Assembly: GCA_024699595.1 (NCBI GenBank)
Contig: JAILPG010000026.1
Coordinates: 1-5,371 of the forward strand
Direction: 5' to 3'
DNA length: 5,371 bases
Source: Lachnospiraceae bacterium
Lineage (GTDB): Bacteria > Bacillota_A > Clostridia > Lachnospirales > Lachnospiraceae
In this document: positions 1 to 5,308 of the stretch, in pieces
How the letters are laid out: each line of letters begins with the position of its first letter
How positions within the stretch are numbered: the stretch's first letter is position 1
The notes under the pieces: generated by a model
Databases searched by the model: none
What the model saw: only the letters and a program-made list of their open reading frames with translations
What the model was told of the DNA's origin: nothing
Made by a program: the position numbers and the translations under genes

Positions 1-729
1 ACTCAGAGACCGTTTATATCTCCTCATCATACGATAACGGATATAGGGATGATCGGCGGGGGCGCAAAGTTAAGACCCGGTGCCGTGTCCTATGCGCACA
101 GAGGAGTCCTGTTTCTTGACGAGCTGCCGGAGTTTGGAAGAGCTGCTCTTGAAGCGCTTAGACAGCCTCTTGAGGACGGGGTGGTGACGATCGAGAGGAA
201 TCAGGGAAGCTATACTTATCCGGCTGATTTTATGCTTGTGGGAGCAATGAACCCTTGCCCCTGCGGGATGTATCCTGACAGGAATAAATGCACCTGTTCC
301 AAGGCCTCAATGGACAGATATTTAAACAGACTCTCCAAGCCCCTTCTTGACCGGATAGATATCTGCCTTAATGTAAACAGGCTCGGCTTTGATGATATGT
401 TCGGTATCGCAGGAGATGCTAACGAAAGTTCGGCGGATATACGGGAGAGAGTGGAGGCTGCAAGATTCAGACAGAAAAAGAGATTCGGACTTTCAGGTGT
501 CCTGTTTAACTCCCAGATGAGTCCTGAAATGATCAAAAGATACTGCGGGCTTTCACAGAGGGAGGAAGCTTTTTTCAAACAGGCACTGTCGAACATGGAT
601 ATATCGGCCAGATCCTGCCACAAGATACTGAAGCTTTCAAGGACCATAGCTGATATGAATGACGAGGATACGATCAAGATCAGGGCATTATCGGAGGCGA
701 TACACCTGAATTCGCACGTTGTCATGTAG
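1..729 (+). CDS. comM: Mg-chelatase-like AAA+ ATPase ComM/YifB, 5' part missing
   Basis: The open frame runs from the first base of the window, so this is the C-terminal 242 residues of a protein usually about 500 long. The first methionine in frame (base 49) is internal, because the family motif RPF-SPHHT precedes it. Fragment residues 35-45 read GVLFLDELPEF, the Walker B segment (D40, E41). Residues 78-89 read MLVGAMNPCPCG, a sensor 1 motif, followed by a second cysteine pair (C97, C99), giving a four-cysteine cluster typical of the family. LLDRIDI near 115-121 carries the probable arginine finger R118. ISARSCHKILKLSRTIAD near 201-218 is the sensor 2/C-terminal lid. In Haemophilus and Vibrio, ComM is a hexameric helicase that drives branch migration of transforming DNA; its role in clostridia is inferred. 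The neighbouring dprA supports a recombination role. The protein ends EAIHLNSHVVM, without the usual EAI-YR-x-D tail (see findings). Confidence 0.93.
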   Translation, partial: TQRPFISPHHTITDIGMIGGGAKLRPGAVSYAHRGVLFLDELPEFGRAALEALRQPLEDGVVTIERNQGSYTYPADFMLVGAMNPCPCGMYPDRNKCTCSKASMDRYLNRLSKPLLDRIDICLNVNRLGFDDMFGIAGDANESSADIRERVEAARFRQKKRFGLSGVLFNSQMSPEMIKRYCGLSQREEAFFKQALSNMDISARSCHKILKLSRTIADMNDEDTIKIRALSEAIHLNSHVVM

Positions 730-763
730 AGGATGACGGACCGCCGCCGCTCCCGGGCCGGTC
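719..763 (+). other. Two adjacent hairpins at the comM stop codon
   Basis: GTCAT (721-725) pairs with ATGAC (733-737) around the comM stop codon, with two flanking T-G wobbles. Immediately after it, GACCG (739-743) pairs with CGGTC (759-763), and CCG (744-746) pairs with CGG (754-756) inside, with a two-base bulge. The second stem is almost pure G+C in an otherwise moderate-GC window. No T run follows, so it does not look like a rho-independent terminator. It may protect or process the mRNA between comM and dprA, but that is inference. The two hairpins share a base pair at 739 and may not form together. Confidence 0.4.
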
Positions 764-792
764 TGCGATCACGGTTACTATATCTATCTGAC

Positions 793-798
793 AGGAGG
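793..798 (+). promoter_or_regulatory. Ribosome binding site of dprA
   Basis: A perfect AGGAGG lies four bases before the ATG at 803. The short spacing still favours this ATG. The alternative ATG at 799 is in another frame and closes after a few codons. No convincing promoter is seen in the 73-base gap from comM, so dprA is probably co-transcribed with comM. Confidence 0.75.
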
Positions 799-802
799 AT
801 GA

Positions 803-1924
803 ATGGAAAGAGACATTGAATATGATTACTGGTGGGCATCGATAGAGGGCGCATTTCAGTGCCCGTTATGCTCGGTCGCGATGCAGGCCGGATCTGCAAA
901 GAGGCTGTATGAAATGGATGCGGAAAATCTCGCATCGCTTAAGGGCATTACCAAAGAACATGCCGAATGCATTGTAAGGAAAAGAGAAAAATGGGATCTT
1001 AAGGGAGAATATGAGAAATGCATAAAGTCGGGAATACGTTTTATACCGCATTATGCAAGGGAATATCCGGTGAGACTTAGGCGGATAAGCGGTCATCCCT
1101 TTGCGATATTTGTTATCGGAAAGCTGCCTGATGACAATAAGAGAAGTGTCGCCCTTATCGGTGCAAGGAACTGCTCCGAATACGGAAGACATATGGCTTA
1201 TGAGCTCGGAAGCGAGCTTGCCTTAAACGGGATAGCCGTCATAAGCGGGATGGCATACGGGATAGATTCGATATCACAGAAGGCTGCTGTCGAAGCAGAC
1301 GGTTACTCCTGCGGCGTGCTTGGCTGCGGAGTGGATATCTGTTATCCCTCATCCAACCGGGAACTGTATGAAAGACTTAAGATCACCGGAGGCCTGGTCT
1401 CGGAATATCCGCCTGGGACAAGTCCCCGTCCCGCCCTGTTCCCACCGAGAAACCGCATAATAGCAGCGCTATCCGATCTTGTGGTCGTGGTGGAGGCAAG
1501 GAAGAAGTCCGGTACCGGGATCACGGTCGAAATGGCACTTGACCAGGGAAAGGATATAGCAGTGGTGCCCGGCAGAGTTACGGATCCGTTAAGCGAAGGC
1601 TGCATAGATCTATGGAAGCAGGGAGCGATCCCCGTCGGAAACGCAGAGGACATTATAGAGATCCTAAGACCTCTTTATCCGGAGGATGAGGATATATGCC
1701 AGAATGACGGCTATGGGGACAGGAACGGAAGCAGTCAGACGGCTGTTATAGATGATCCCCTGCAGAAAAAGATATATGACTTTCTTGCCTACGATCCGGT
1801 AGATACTGAGACGATCTGCGAAAGACTTGGTCTTGATATTTTCGATGCGATCGAGGCCCTGACCGTCTTAAGGATATCCGGCCACATACGCGAACTCTCA
1901 AAGGACTGTTATGTAAAGGAGTGA
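803..1924 (+). CDS. dprA: DNA processing protein DprA (Smf)
   Basis: The product has 373 residues, a normal length for a DprA with a C-terminal winged helix. DprA binds single-stranded DNA entering the cytoplasm during transformation, shields it and loads RecA. Residues 1-75 form the variable N-terminal helical region. The Rossmann-like core follows, with VALIGARNCSEYG (116-128), VISGMAYGID (146-155), GCGVDICYP (174-182), FPPRNRIIAALSD (213-225), SGTGIT (236-241) and VVPGR (254-258); these match the conserved DprA blocks. An acidic, probably flexible linker at about 290-316 leads to a winged-helix domain at about 318-372 (KKIYDFLAY...ICERLGL...LRISGHIREL). One oddity is a CPLC pair at residues 20-23, in the stretch where many DprA proteins have a helix-hairpin-helix glycine motif. 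comM lies 73 bases upstream and topA follows from its own promoter. Natural competence in this organism is not shown by this gene alone, because dprA is very widespread. Confidence 0.96.
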   Translation: MERDIEYDYWWASIEGAFQCPLCSVAMQAGSAKRLYEMDAENLASLKGITKEHAECIVRKREKWDLKGEYEKCIKSGIRFIPHYAREYPVRLRRISGHPFAIFVIGKLPDDNKRSVALIGARNCSEYGRHMAYELGSELALNGIAVISGMAYGIDSISQKAAVEADGYSCGVLGCGVDICYPSSNRELYERLKITGGLVSEYPPGTSPRPALFPPRNRIIAALSDLVVVVEARKKSGTGITVEMALDQGKDIAVVPGRVTDPLSEGCIDLWKQGAIPVGNAEDIIEILRPLYPEDEDICQNDGYGDRNGSSQTAVIDDPLQKKIYDFLAYDPVDTETICERLGLDIFDAIEALTVLRISGHIRELSKDCYVKE

Positions 1925-1939
1925 GCCCTCCCTGTTTTT
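1918..1939 (+). terminator. Possible weak terminator at the end of dprA
   Basis: GGAG (1918-1921) can pair with CTCC (1928-1931) around a six-base loop, and TGTTTTT follows at 1933-1939. The stem is only four base pairs and includes the dprA stop codon, so this is a weak candidate. The adjacent topA promoter makes some termination here plausible. Confidence 0.25.
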
Positions 1940-1945
1940 CCCTAC

Positions 1946-1975
1946 TTGACGAAAAATAATTTAATAGTGTATATT
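1946..1975 (+). promoter_or_regulatory. Sigma-A type promoter of topA
   Basis: TTGACG at 1946-1951 is a near-consensus -35 element. It is followed after 17 bases by GTATAT (1969-1974), or after 18 bases by the better hexamer TATATT (1970-1975). The spacer is very A+T rich. Transcription should start near 1981, giving a leader of roughly 77 bases before topA. This suggests that topA is transcribed separately from comM-dprA. Confidence 0.7.
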
Positions 1976-2046
1976 GTTTTGCGAATTTCCAATACCATAA
2001 AAAGTGTGTGACAACGGTTTTGGAGATCATGAAAGACGGGGATAAC

Positions 2047-2052
2047 AGGAGG
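2047..2052 (+). promoter_or_regulatory. Ribosome binding site that fixes the topA start
   Basis: A perfect AGGAGG sits six bases before the ATG at 2059. The frame is open further upstream to a GTG at 2008, but that codon has no ribosome binding site and would add 17 residues not expected in the family. The ATG at 2059 is therefore preferred. Confidence 0.9.
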
Positions 2053-2058
2053 TATATT

Positions 2059-4146
2059 ATGTCCGATAATCTGGTGATAGTGGAGTCACCTGCCAAGGTA
2101 AAGACTATAAAGAAATTTTTGGGATCAAACTACGAGGTGCTTGCAAGCAACGGTCATGTGAGGGATCTGCCTAAGAGTCAGCTCGGCTTTGACCCGGAAA
2201 ACGACTATGAGCCTAAATATATTACTATAAGAGGAAAGGGAGAGCTTCTGTCCACCTTGAGAAAAGCGGTAAAGAAGGCTGATCGCATATATCTTGCGAC
2301 TGACCCGGATCGTGAGGGCGAGGCTATCTCATGGCATCTTACGCAGGCGTTAAATCTTACCGGAAAGACCGTAAAAAGGATAACTTTTAATGAGATCACT
2401 AAAAACGCGGTCAAGGATTCGCTTAAGAATGCCAGAGGCATAGATATGGATCTGGTAAATGCGCAGCAGGCCAGACGTATGCTTGACAGGATGGTGGGCT
2501 ACAGGATCTCGCCGCTCTTATGGGCAAAGGTTAAGAGGGGCTTGAGTGCCGGAAGAGTGCAGTCCGTGGCCTTAAGGATAATCTGTGACAGGGAGGCTGA
2601 GATAGATGCATTCATCCCCGAGGAATACTGGTCTTTGGATGCGCTTCTTTCCGTAAAGGGTGAGAAGAAACCCATTACTGCACATTATATAGGCAATGCA
2701 GAAGGCAAGGTCGATCTGAAGTCAAAGGATCAGGTTGACAGGATCAAAAAAGAGATCGGAAGATCCGGCTACAAGGTCATTGAGGTAAAAAAAGGCGAGA
2801 GAGTAAGGAAGGCTCCGCTTCCGTTTACAACCTCAACTCTTCAGCAGGAAGCAAGCAGGACTCTGAATTTCTCGACACAGAAGACAATGAGGCTTGCCCA
2901 GCAGCTGTATGAAGGAGTGGATATAAAGGGCGAAGGCACGGTCGGCATCATATCCTACCTGCGTACCGATTCGGTGAGGATATCGGACGAGGCAAGGACC
3001 ATGTCCGAAGCTTACATAAAGGAAAATTACGGTGACAAATATCTCGGGGGCGCCGAGCAGAAGCCTGCAAAGTCGGGTAAGAAGGTTCAGGATGCGCATG
3101 AAGCCATCAGACCCACCGATCCGTTCAGGACTCCGGTCAAAATAAAGGAATCTCTGTCAAGAGACCAGCTCAGACTTTACACTCTTATATGGAAGAGATT
3201 CGTTGCAAGCCAGATGAGTGCGGCAATCTATGATACAACAAATGTAAAGATCGCCGCGGGTGATCACAGATTCGGGATCTCTGCATCAAAACTTAGATTC
3301 GACGGTTTTATGAGCGTATATACCGTTGAGGATGAAGGCAAAGAGGATGGCAACGTACTGTCGAAGGATCTTACCAAGGACAGTGTGTTAACCTTTGAGG
3401 AATTTGATGAAAAGCAACATTTTACCCAGCCTCCGGCACACTATACCGAGGCTTCGCTCGTAAGGGCTATGGAAGAGTTGGGTATCGGAAGACCGAGTAC
3501 TTATGCTCCCACGATAACGACGCTTCTTTCAAGGCATTATGTTGCCAAGGACGGAAAGAATATCTTTGTTACCGAGCTTGGAGAGGCGGTCAACAGGATA
3601 ATGGTCGATTCTTTTTCAAGCATAGTCGACAAGGAATTTACGGCCAACATGGAGATCCTGCTTGATAATGTTGAGGATGGAAGCGTTGAGTGGAAGACGA
3701 TAATCTCGAATTTCTATCCGGATCTTGACGAGGCCGTAAAGGTTGCCGAGAAAGAGCTTGAACACGTGACCATAAGCTATGAGGAAACTGACGTAAAGTG
3801 CGATCTGTGCGGCAGGAACATGGTGATCAAATACGGCCCGCACGGAAAGTTCCTTGCCTGCCCGGGATTCCCGGAATGCCGCAATACCAAGCCTTATCTT
3901 GAAAAGCTTGGGATCGCCTGTCCCAAATGCGGCAAGGATATAGTTATAAAGAAGACCAAGAAAGGGCGCAGATTCTACGGGTGCGAAGATTATCCCAACT
4001 GCGATTTCATGAGCTGGCAGAAACCCACGGAGATAAAATGTGAAAAATGCGGCAGCCTCATGATAGAAAAAGGAAACAAGCTTCAGTGCATAAATGAGAA
4101 CTGCGGCCATCTGATGGCAAAGCCTGCAAAAGAGGATAATGACTGA
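2059..4146 (+). CDS. topA: DNA topoisomerase I (type IA)
   Basis: The product has 695 residues, close to the usual Firmicutes length. TopA relaxes negatively supercoiled DNA by cutting one strand through a 5'-phosphotyrosine link and passing the other strand through. The Toprim domain starts at once: LVIVESPAKVKTI carries E9, and TDPDREGEAISWHL (81-94) carries the acidic triad D82, D84, E86 that binds magnesium. The catalytic tyrosine is Y300 in GIISYLRTDS (296-305), with R302 beside it. DAHEAIRPT (345-353) and GIGRPSTYAPT (475-485) are further conserved type IA blocks. The C-terminus has three tetracysteine zinc motifs: C581/C584/C601/C607, C621/C624/C642/C648 and C661/C664/C677/C682. The last has a short form and is followed by a charged tail. 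In B. subtilis, topA is likewise near dprA, but four genes separate it from codY; here codY is next, 103 bases away. Nothing suggests transfer or damage. Confidence 0.98.
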   Translation: MSDNLVIVESPAKVKTIKKFLGSNYEVLASNGHVRDLPKSQLGFDPENDYEPKYITIRGKGELLSTLRKAVKKADRIYLATDPDREGEAISWHLTQALNLTGKTVKRITFNEITKNAVKDSLKNARGIDMDLVNAQQARRMLDRMVGYRISPLLWAKVKRGLSAGRVQSVALRIICDREAEIDAFIPEEYWSLDALLSVKGEKKPITAHYIGNAEGKVDLKSKDQVDRIKKEIGRSGYKVIEVKKGERVRKAPLPFTTSTLQQEASRTLNFSTQKTMRLAQQLYEGVDIKGEGTVGIISYLRTDSVRISDEARTMSEAYIKENYGDKYLGGAEQKPAKSGKKVQDAHEAIRPTDPFRTPVKIKESLSRDQLRLYTLIWKRFVASQMSAAIYDTTNVKIAAGDHRFGISASKLRFDGFMSVYTVEDEGKEDGNVLSKDLTKDSVLTFEEFDEKQHFTQPPAHYTEASLVRAMEELGIGRPSTYAPTITTLLSRHYVAKDGKNIFVTELGEAVNRIMVDSFSSIVDKEFTANMEILLDNVEDGSVEWKTIISNFYPDLDEAVKVAEKELEHVTISYEETDVKCDLCGRNMVIKYGPHGKFLACPGFPECRNTKPYLEKLGIACPKCGKDIVIKKTKKGRRFYGCEDYPNCDFMSWQKPTEIKCEKCGSLMIEKGNKLQCINENCGHLMAKPAKEDND

Positions 4147-4163
4147 CAATTAAAATTGATGAA

Positions 4164-4195
4164 AAAAAATGTCGTTCAACTCGCTTGCATTTTTT
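4164..4195 (+). terminator. A+T-rich hairpin after topA, possible weak terminator
   Basis: AAAAAATG (4164-4171) is perfectly complementary to CATTTTTT (4188-4195) around a 16-base loop. The stem is nearly all A-T and the T run belongs to the stem, so it is at best a weak terminator. Its right arm overlaps the codY -35 element, so readthrough from topA into codY seems likely. Confidence 0.3.
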
Positions 4196-4213
4196 GTCAC
4201 ACTGTGATACAAT
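4185..4213 (+). promoter_or_regulatory. Extended -10 promoter of codY
   Basis: TTGCAT (4185-4190) and TACAAT (4208-4213) are separated by exactly 17 bases, and TG at 4205-4206 one base before the -10 gives an extended -10 element. The predicted start is near 4220, leaving a leader of about 30 bases. The spacer and -10 lie inside an imperfect dyad (4194-4212), a possible operator. Confidence 0.72.
4194..4212 (+). repeat. Imperfect dyad over the codY promoter, possible operator
   Basis: TTGTCACACTGTGATACAA is symmetric about base 4203: the outer TTGT/ACAA and inner CAC/GTG arms pair, seven of nine positions in all. It covers the spacer and most of the -10 element, where a bound protein would block RNA polymerase. 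No known regulator site is recognised; in particular it is not the CodY box AATTTTCWGAAAATT. Confidence 0.35.
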
Positions 4214-4232
4214 TCGATCATAACAGAAAGAT

Positions 4233-4238
4233 AAAGGG
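4233..4238 (+). promoter_or_regulatory. Ribosome binding site of codY
   Basis: AAAGGG lies 11 bases before the ATG at 4250, a rather long spacing for a modest site. The start is still favoured because the product begins like B. subtilis CodY, with LLDKTRMINKLL aligning to LLQKTRIINSML. The next methionine (residue 12) would remove that conserved helix. Confidence 0.55.
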
Positions 4239-4249
4239 TATTTCATACT

Positions 4250-5032
4250 ATGAGCAGCGTACAATTGCTTGATAAAACAAGGATGATCAACAAGCTCCTT
4301 CATAACAACAATTCCAGCAAGGTAGTCTTTAATGATATCTGCGATGTGTTAAAGGGGATACTTAATTCCAACGTGCTTGTGATCAGTAAAAAGGGCAAAG
4401 TACTCGGACTTGGCGTAAGATCCGATTTCATGGCGGCTGAGAAGCTGTTTAAATGCAAGGTCGGAAGCTTTGTCGAGAAGGATCTAAACGACAGATTGCT
4501 TGAGATACTTTCCACAAAGGAAAATGTCAATCTTGAAACTCTTGGCTTTGACGAGGAGATGTCGGATAAATACCAGGCTCTGATAACACCGGTGGATATT
4601 GCGGGAGAGAGACTCGGAACTTTATTTTTCTATAACCTTAATGAACGGTACGGAATTGACGATATAATATTGTGCGAGTATGGTGCCACTGTTGTAGGAC
4701 TCGAGATGTTACGGGCCGTGACCGAGGAGGATACGGAGGCAAGGAGAAAGAAGCAGGGCGTCAAAGCGGCGATAAACACGCTTTCAGCTACCGAACAGGA
4801 GGCCATCTGCCTTGTCTTTGATGAGCTCGGGGGAACGGAAGGAATACTTGTTGCAAGTAAGATCGCAGACAGAGTAGGGATTACGAGATCTGTGATAGTA
4901 AATGCCCTGAGAAAATTCGAGAGTGCCGGCGTCATTGAATCCAAATCTTCCGGAATGAAGGGGACTTATATCAAGGTATTGAACCCTGCGGTATTTGAGG
5001 AAGTGGAGGCGTTAAGGAGCAGCATATCGTAA
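4250..5032 (+). CDS. codY: GTP-sensing global transcriptional repressor CodY
   Basis: The product has 260 residues, against 259 in B. subtilis. CodY is a cytoplasmic dimer that represses amino acid uptake, biosynthesis and other stationary-phase genes when branched-chain amino acids and, in many species, GTP are plentiful. Residues 1-155 form the GAF-type effector domain, with LLDKTRMINKLL at 6-17, VISKKGKVLG at 44-53, ERLGTL at 120-125 and EYGATVVGLEMLR at 143-155. A charged helical linker at about 156-185 leads to the winged helix-turn-helix at about 197-245. ADRVGITRSVIVNALR (206-221) and ESAGVIES (224-231) are almost identical to the B. subtilis protein, so the operator recognised is probably the standard CodY box. 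The effector domain is much more diverged than the DNA-binding domain (see findings). topA lies 103 bases upstream and flgB 276 bases downstream. CodY represses the flagellar operon in B. subtilis, which makes the proximity meaningful, but no clear CodY box is seen here. Confidence 0.96.
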   Translation: MSSVQLLDKTRMINKLLHNNNSSKVVFNDICDVLKGILNSNVLVISKKGKVLGLGVRSDFMAAEKLFKCKVGSFVEKDLNDRLLEILSTKENVNLETLGFDEEMSDKYQALITPVDIAGERLGTLFFYNLNERYGIDDIILCEYGATVVGLEMLRAVTEEDTEARRKKQGVKAAINTLSATEQEAICLVFDELGGTEGILVASKIADRVGITRSVIVNALRKFESAGVIESKSSGMKGTYIKVLNPAVFEEVEALRSSIS

Positions 5033-5034
5033 GC

Positions 5035-5156
5035 CGGATCGGTAATACCTATAAGTGATGCCTTTGCGATATGTGCAGAACGGATCTTTGAAACGGACGG
5101 ATATTTAGCCTTAATAATATATCTTGCGAATGGATTTGTGAGTGAAGAAAACGGAT
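5035..5156 (+). repeat. Four spaced CGGAT copies after codY
   Basis: CGGAT occurs at 5035-5039, 5081-5085, 5098-5102 and 5152-5156. The complement ATCCG occurs once, at 5172-5176, in the right arm of the terminator. AACGGATC (5079-5086) could therefore pair perfectly over eight bases with GATCCGTT (5171-5178), competing with the terminator stem. This may be chance or a structured 3' region; no known riboswitch class is recognised. Confidence 0.4.
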
Positions 5157-5183
5157 TTTACCTTTTGGTCGATCCGTTTTTTT
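5148..5183 (+). terminator. Rho-independent terminator of codY
   Basis: AAAACGGAT (5148-5156) pairs perfectly with ATCCGTTTT (5172-5180) around a 15-base loop, and the T run continues to 5183, seven T in all. The position, 115 bases after the codY stop and before the flgB promoter, fits the end of the codY transcript. The leading A run would also give a T run on the opposite strand, so it could act in both directions. Confidence 0.75.
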
Positions 5184-5213
5184 GTTTTCATCGGACAGCG
5201 TATTTTGTATCAT

Positions 5214-5225
5214 AAAAGATCTTTT
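5214..5225 (+). repeat. Perfect 12-base palindrome upstream of flgB
   Basis: AAAAGATCTTTT is a perfect palindrome about 45 bases before the proposed flgB -35 element. It could be a regulator site or a DNA-bending A/T tract. It does not match a motif I can name. Confidence 0.35.
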
Positions 5226-5248
5226 TCTACAACATTGTGTGTAATATA

Positions 5249-5279
5249 GTCAAAAAAGCTTGTTTTTTGGTCAAAAGTC
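5249..5279 (+). repeat. GTCAAAA direct repeats and dyads at the flgB promoter
   Basis: GTCAAAA begins at 5249 and again at 5270, 21 bases apart, or two helical turns. Between them CAAAAAA (5251-5257) and TTTTTTG (5263-5269) form a perfect inverted repeat with a five-base centre. TTTTG (5265-5269) and CAAAA (5272-5276) form another with a two-base centre. All overlap the -35 element and spacer, so they are candidates for regulator binding. The identity of any regulator is unknown. Confidence 0.4.
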
Positions 5280-5287
5280 ATTATAAT
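5260..5287 (+). promoter_or_regulatory. Sigma-A type promoter of flgB
   Basis: TTGTTT (5260-5265) is followed after 16 bases by a consensus TATAAT (5282-5287). The predicted start near 5294 leaves only about 15 bases before the flgB ATG, with the ribosome binding site at the very 5' end. No sigma-D/sigma-28 promoter with correct spacing is visible in the spacer. Confidence 0.6.
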
Positions 5288-5294
5288 AGAATAG

Positions 5295-5302
5295 GGTGGT
5301 GA
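5295..5302 (+). promoter_or_regulatory. Ribosome binding site of flgB
   Basis: GGTGGTGA matches seven of eight bases of the GGAGGTGA complement of the 16S rRNA tail and lies six bases before the ATG at 5309. Confidence 0.7.
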
Positions 5303-5308
5303 GTAAAA

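Noticed and set aside
730..802. Frameshifted remnant of the comM tail
   Set aside because: All three forward frames were read and none encodes the YR-x-D type ending of the family.
216..935. Long open frame on the minus strand across comM and the start of dprA
   Set aside because: It lies opposite two well-recognised genes, its product resembles no known family, and no ribosome binding site or promoter supports it.
2008..2058. GTG start for topA, 17 codons upstream
   Set aside because: It has no ribosome binding site, whereas AGGAGG sits at the right distance from the ATG at 2059, where the conserved protein begins.
3616..4149. Minus-strand open frame of 177 codons opposite the end of topA
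   Set aside because: It is the mirror of a conserved coding region including the zinc motifs. The predicted product looks like a hydrophobic shadow translation.
4153..4167. CodY box upstream of codY
   Set aside because: AAATTGATGAAAAAA differs from AATTTTCWGAAAATT at five of fifteen positions, which is too weak in an A+T-rich spacer.
5043..5072. Sigma-D type flagellar promoter (TAAT ... GCGATAT)
   Set aside because: The -10-like GCGATAT is imperfect and the candidate -35 words are at the wrong spacing (9 or 18 bases instead of about 15).
5058..5108. 16-codon open frame in the codY-flgB spacer as a leader peptide
   Set aside because: There is no ribosome binding site before its ATG and no run of regulatory codons.
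5033..5183. Known riboswitch, such as c-di-GMP, before the flagellar operon
   Set aside because: The conserved core sequences of the c-di-GMP classes and other common riboswitches are not visible, and the flgB promoter lies downstream of the terminator.
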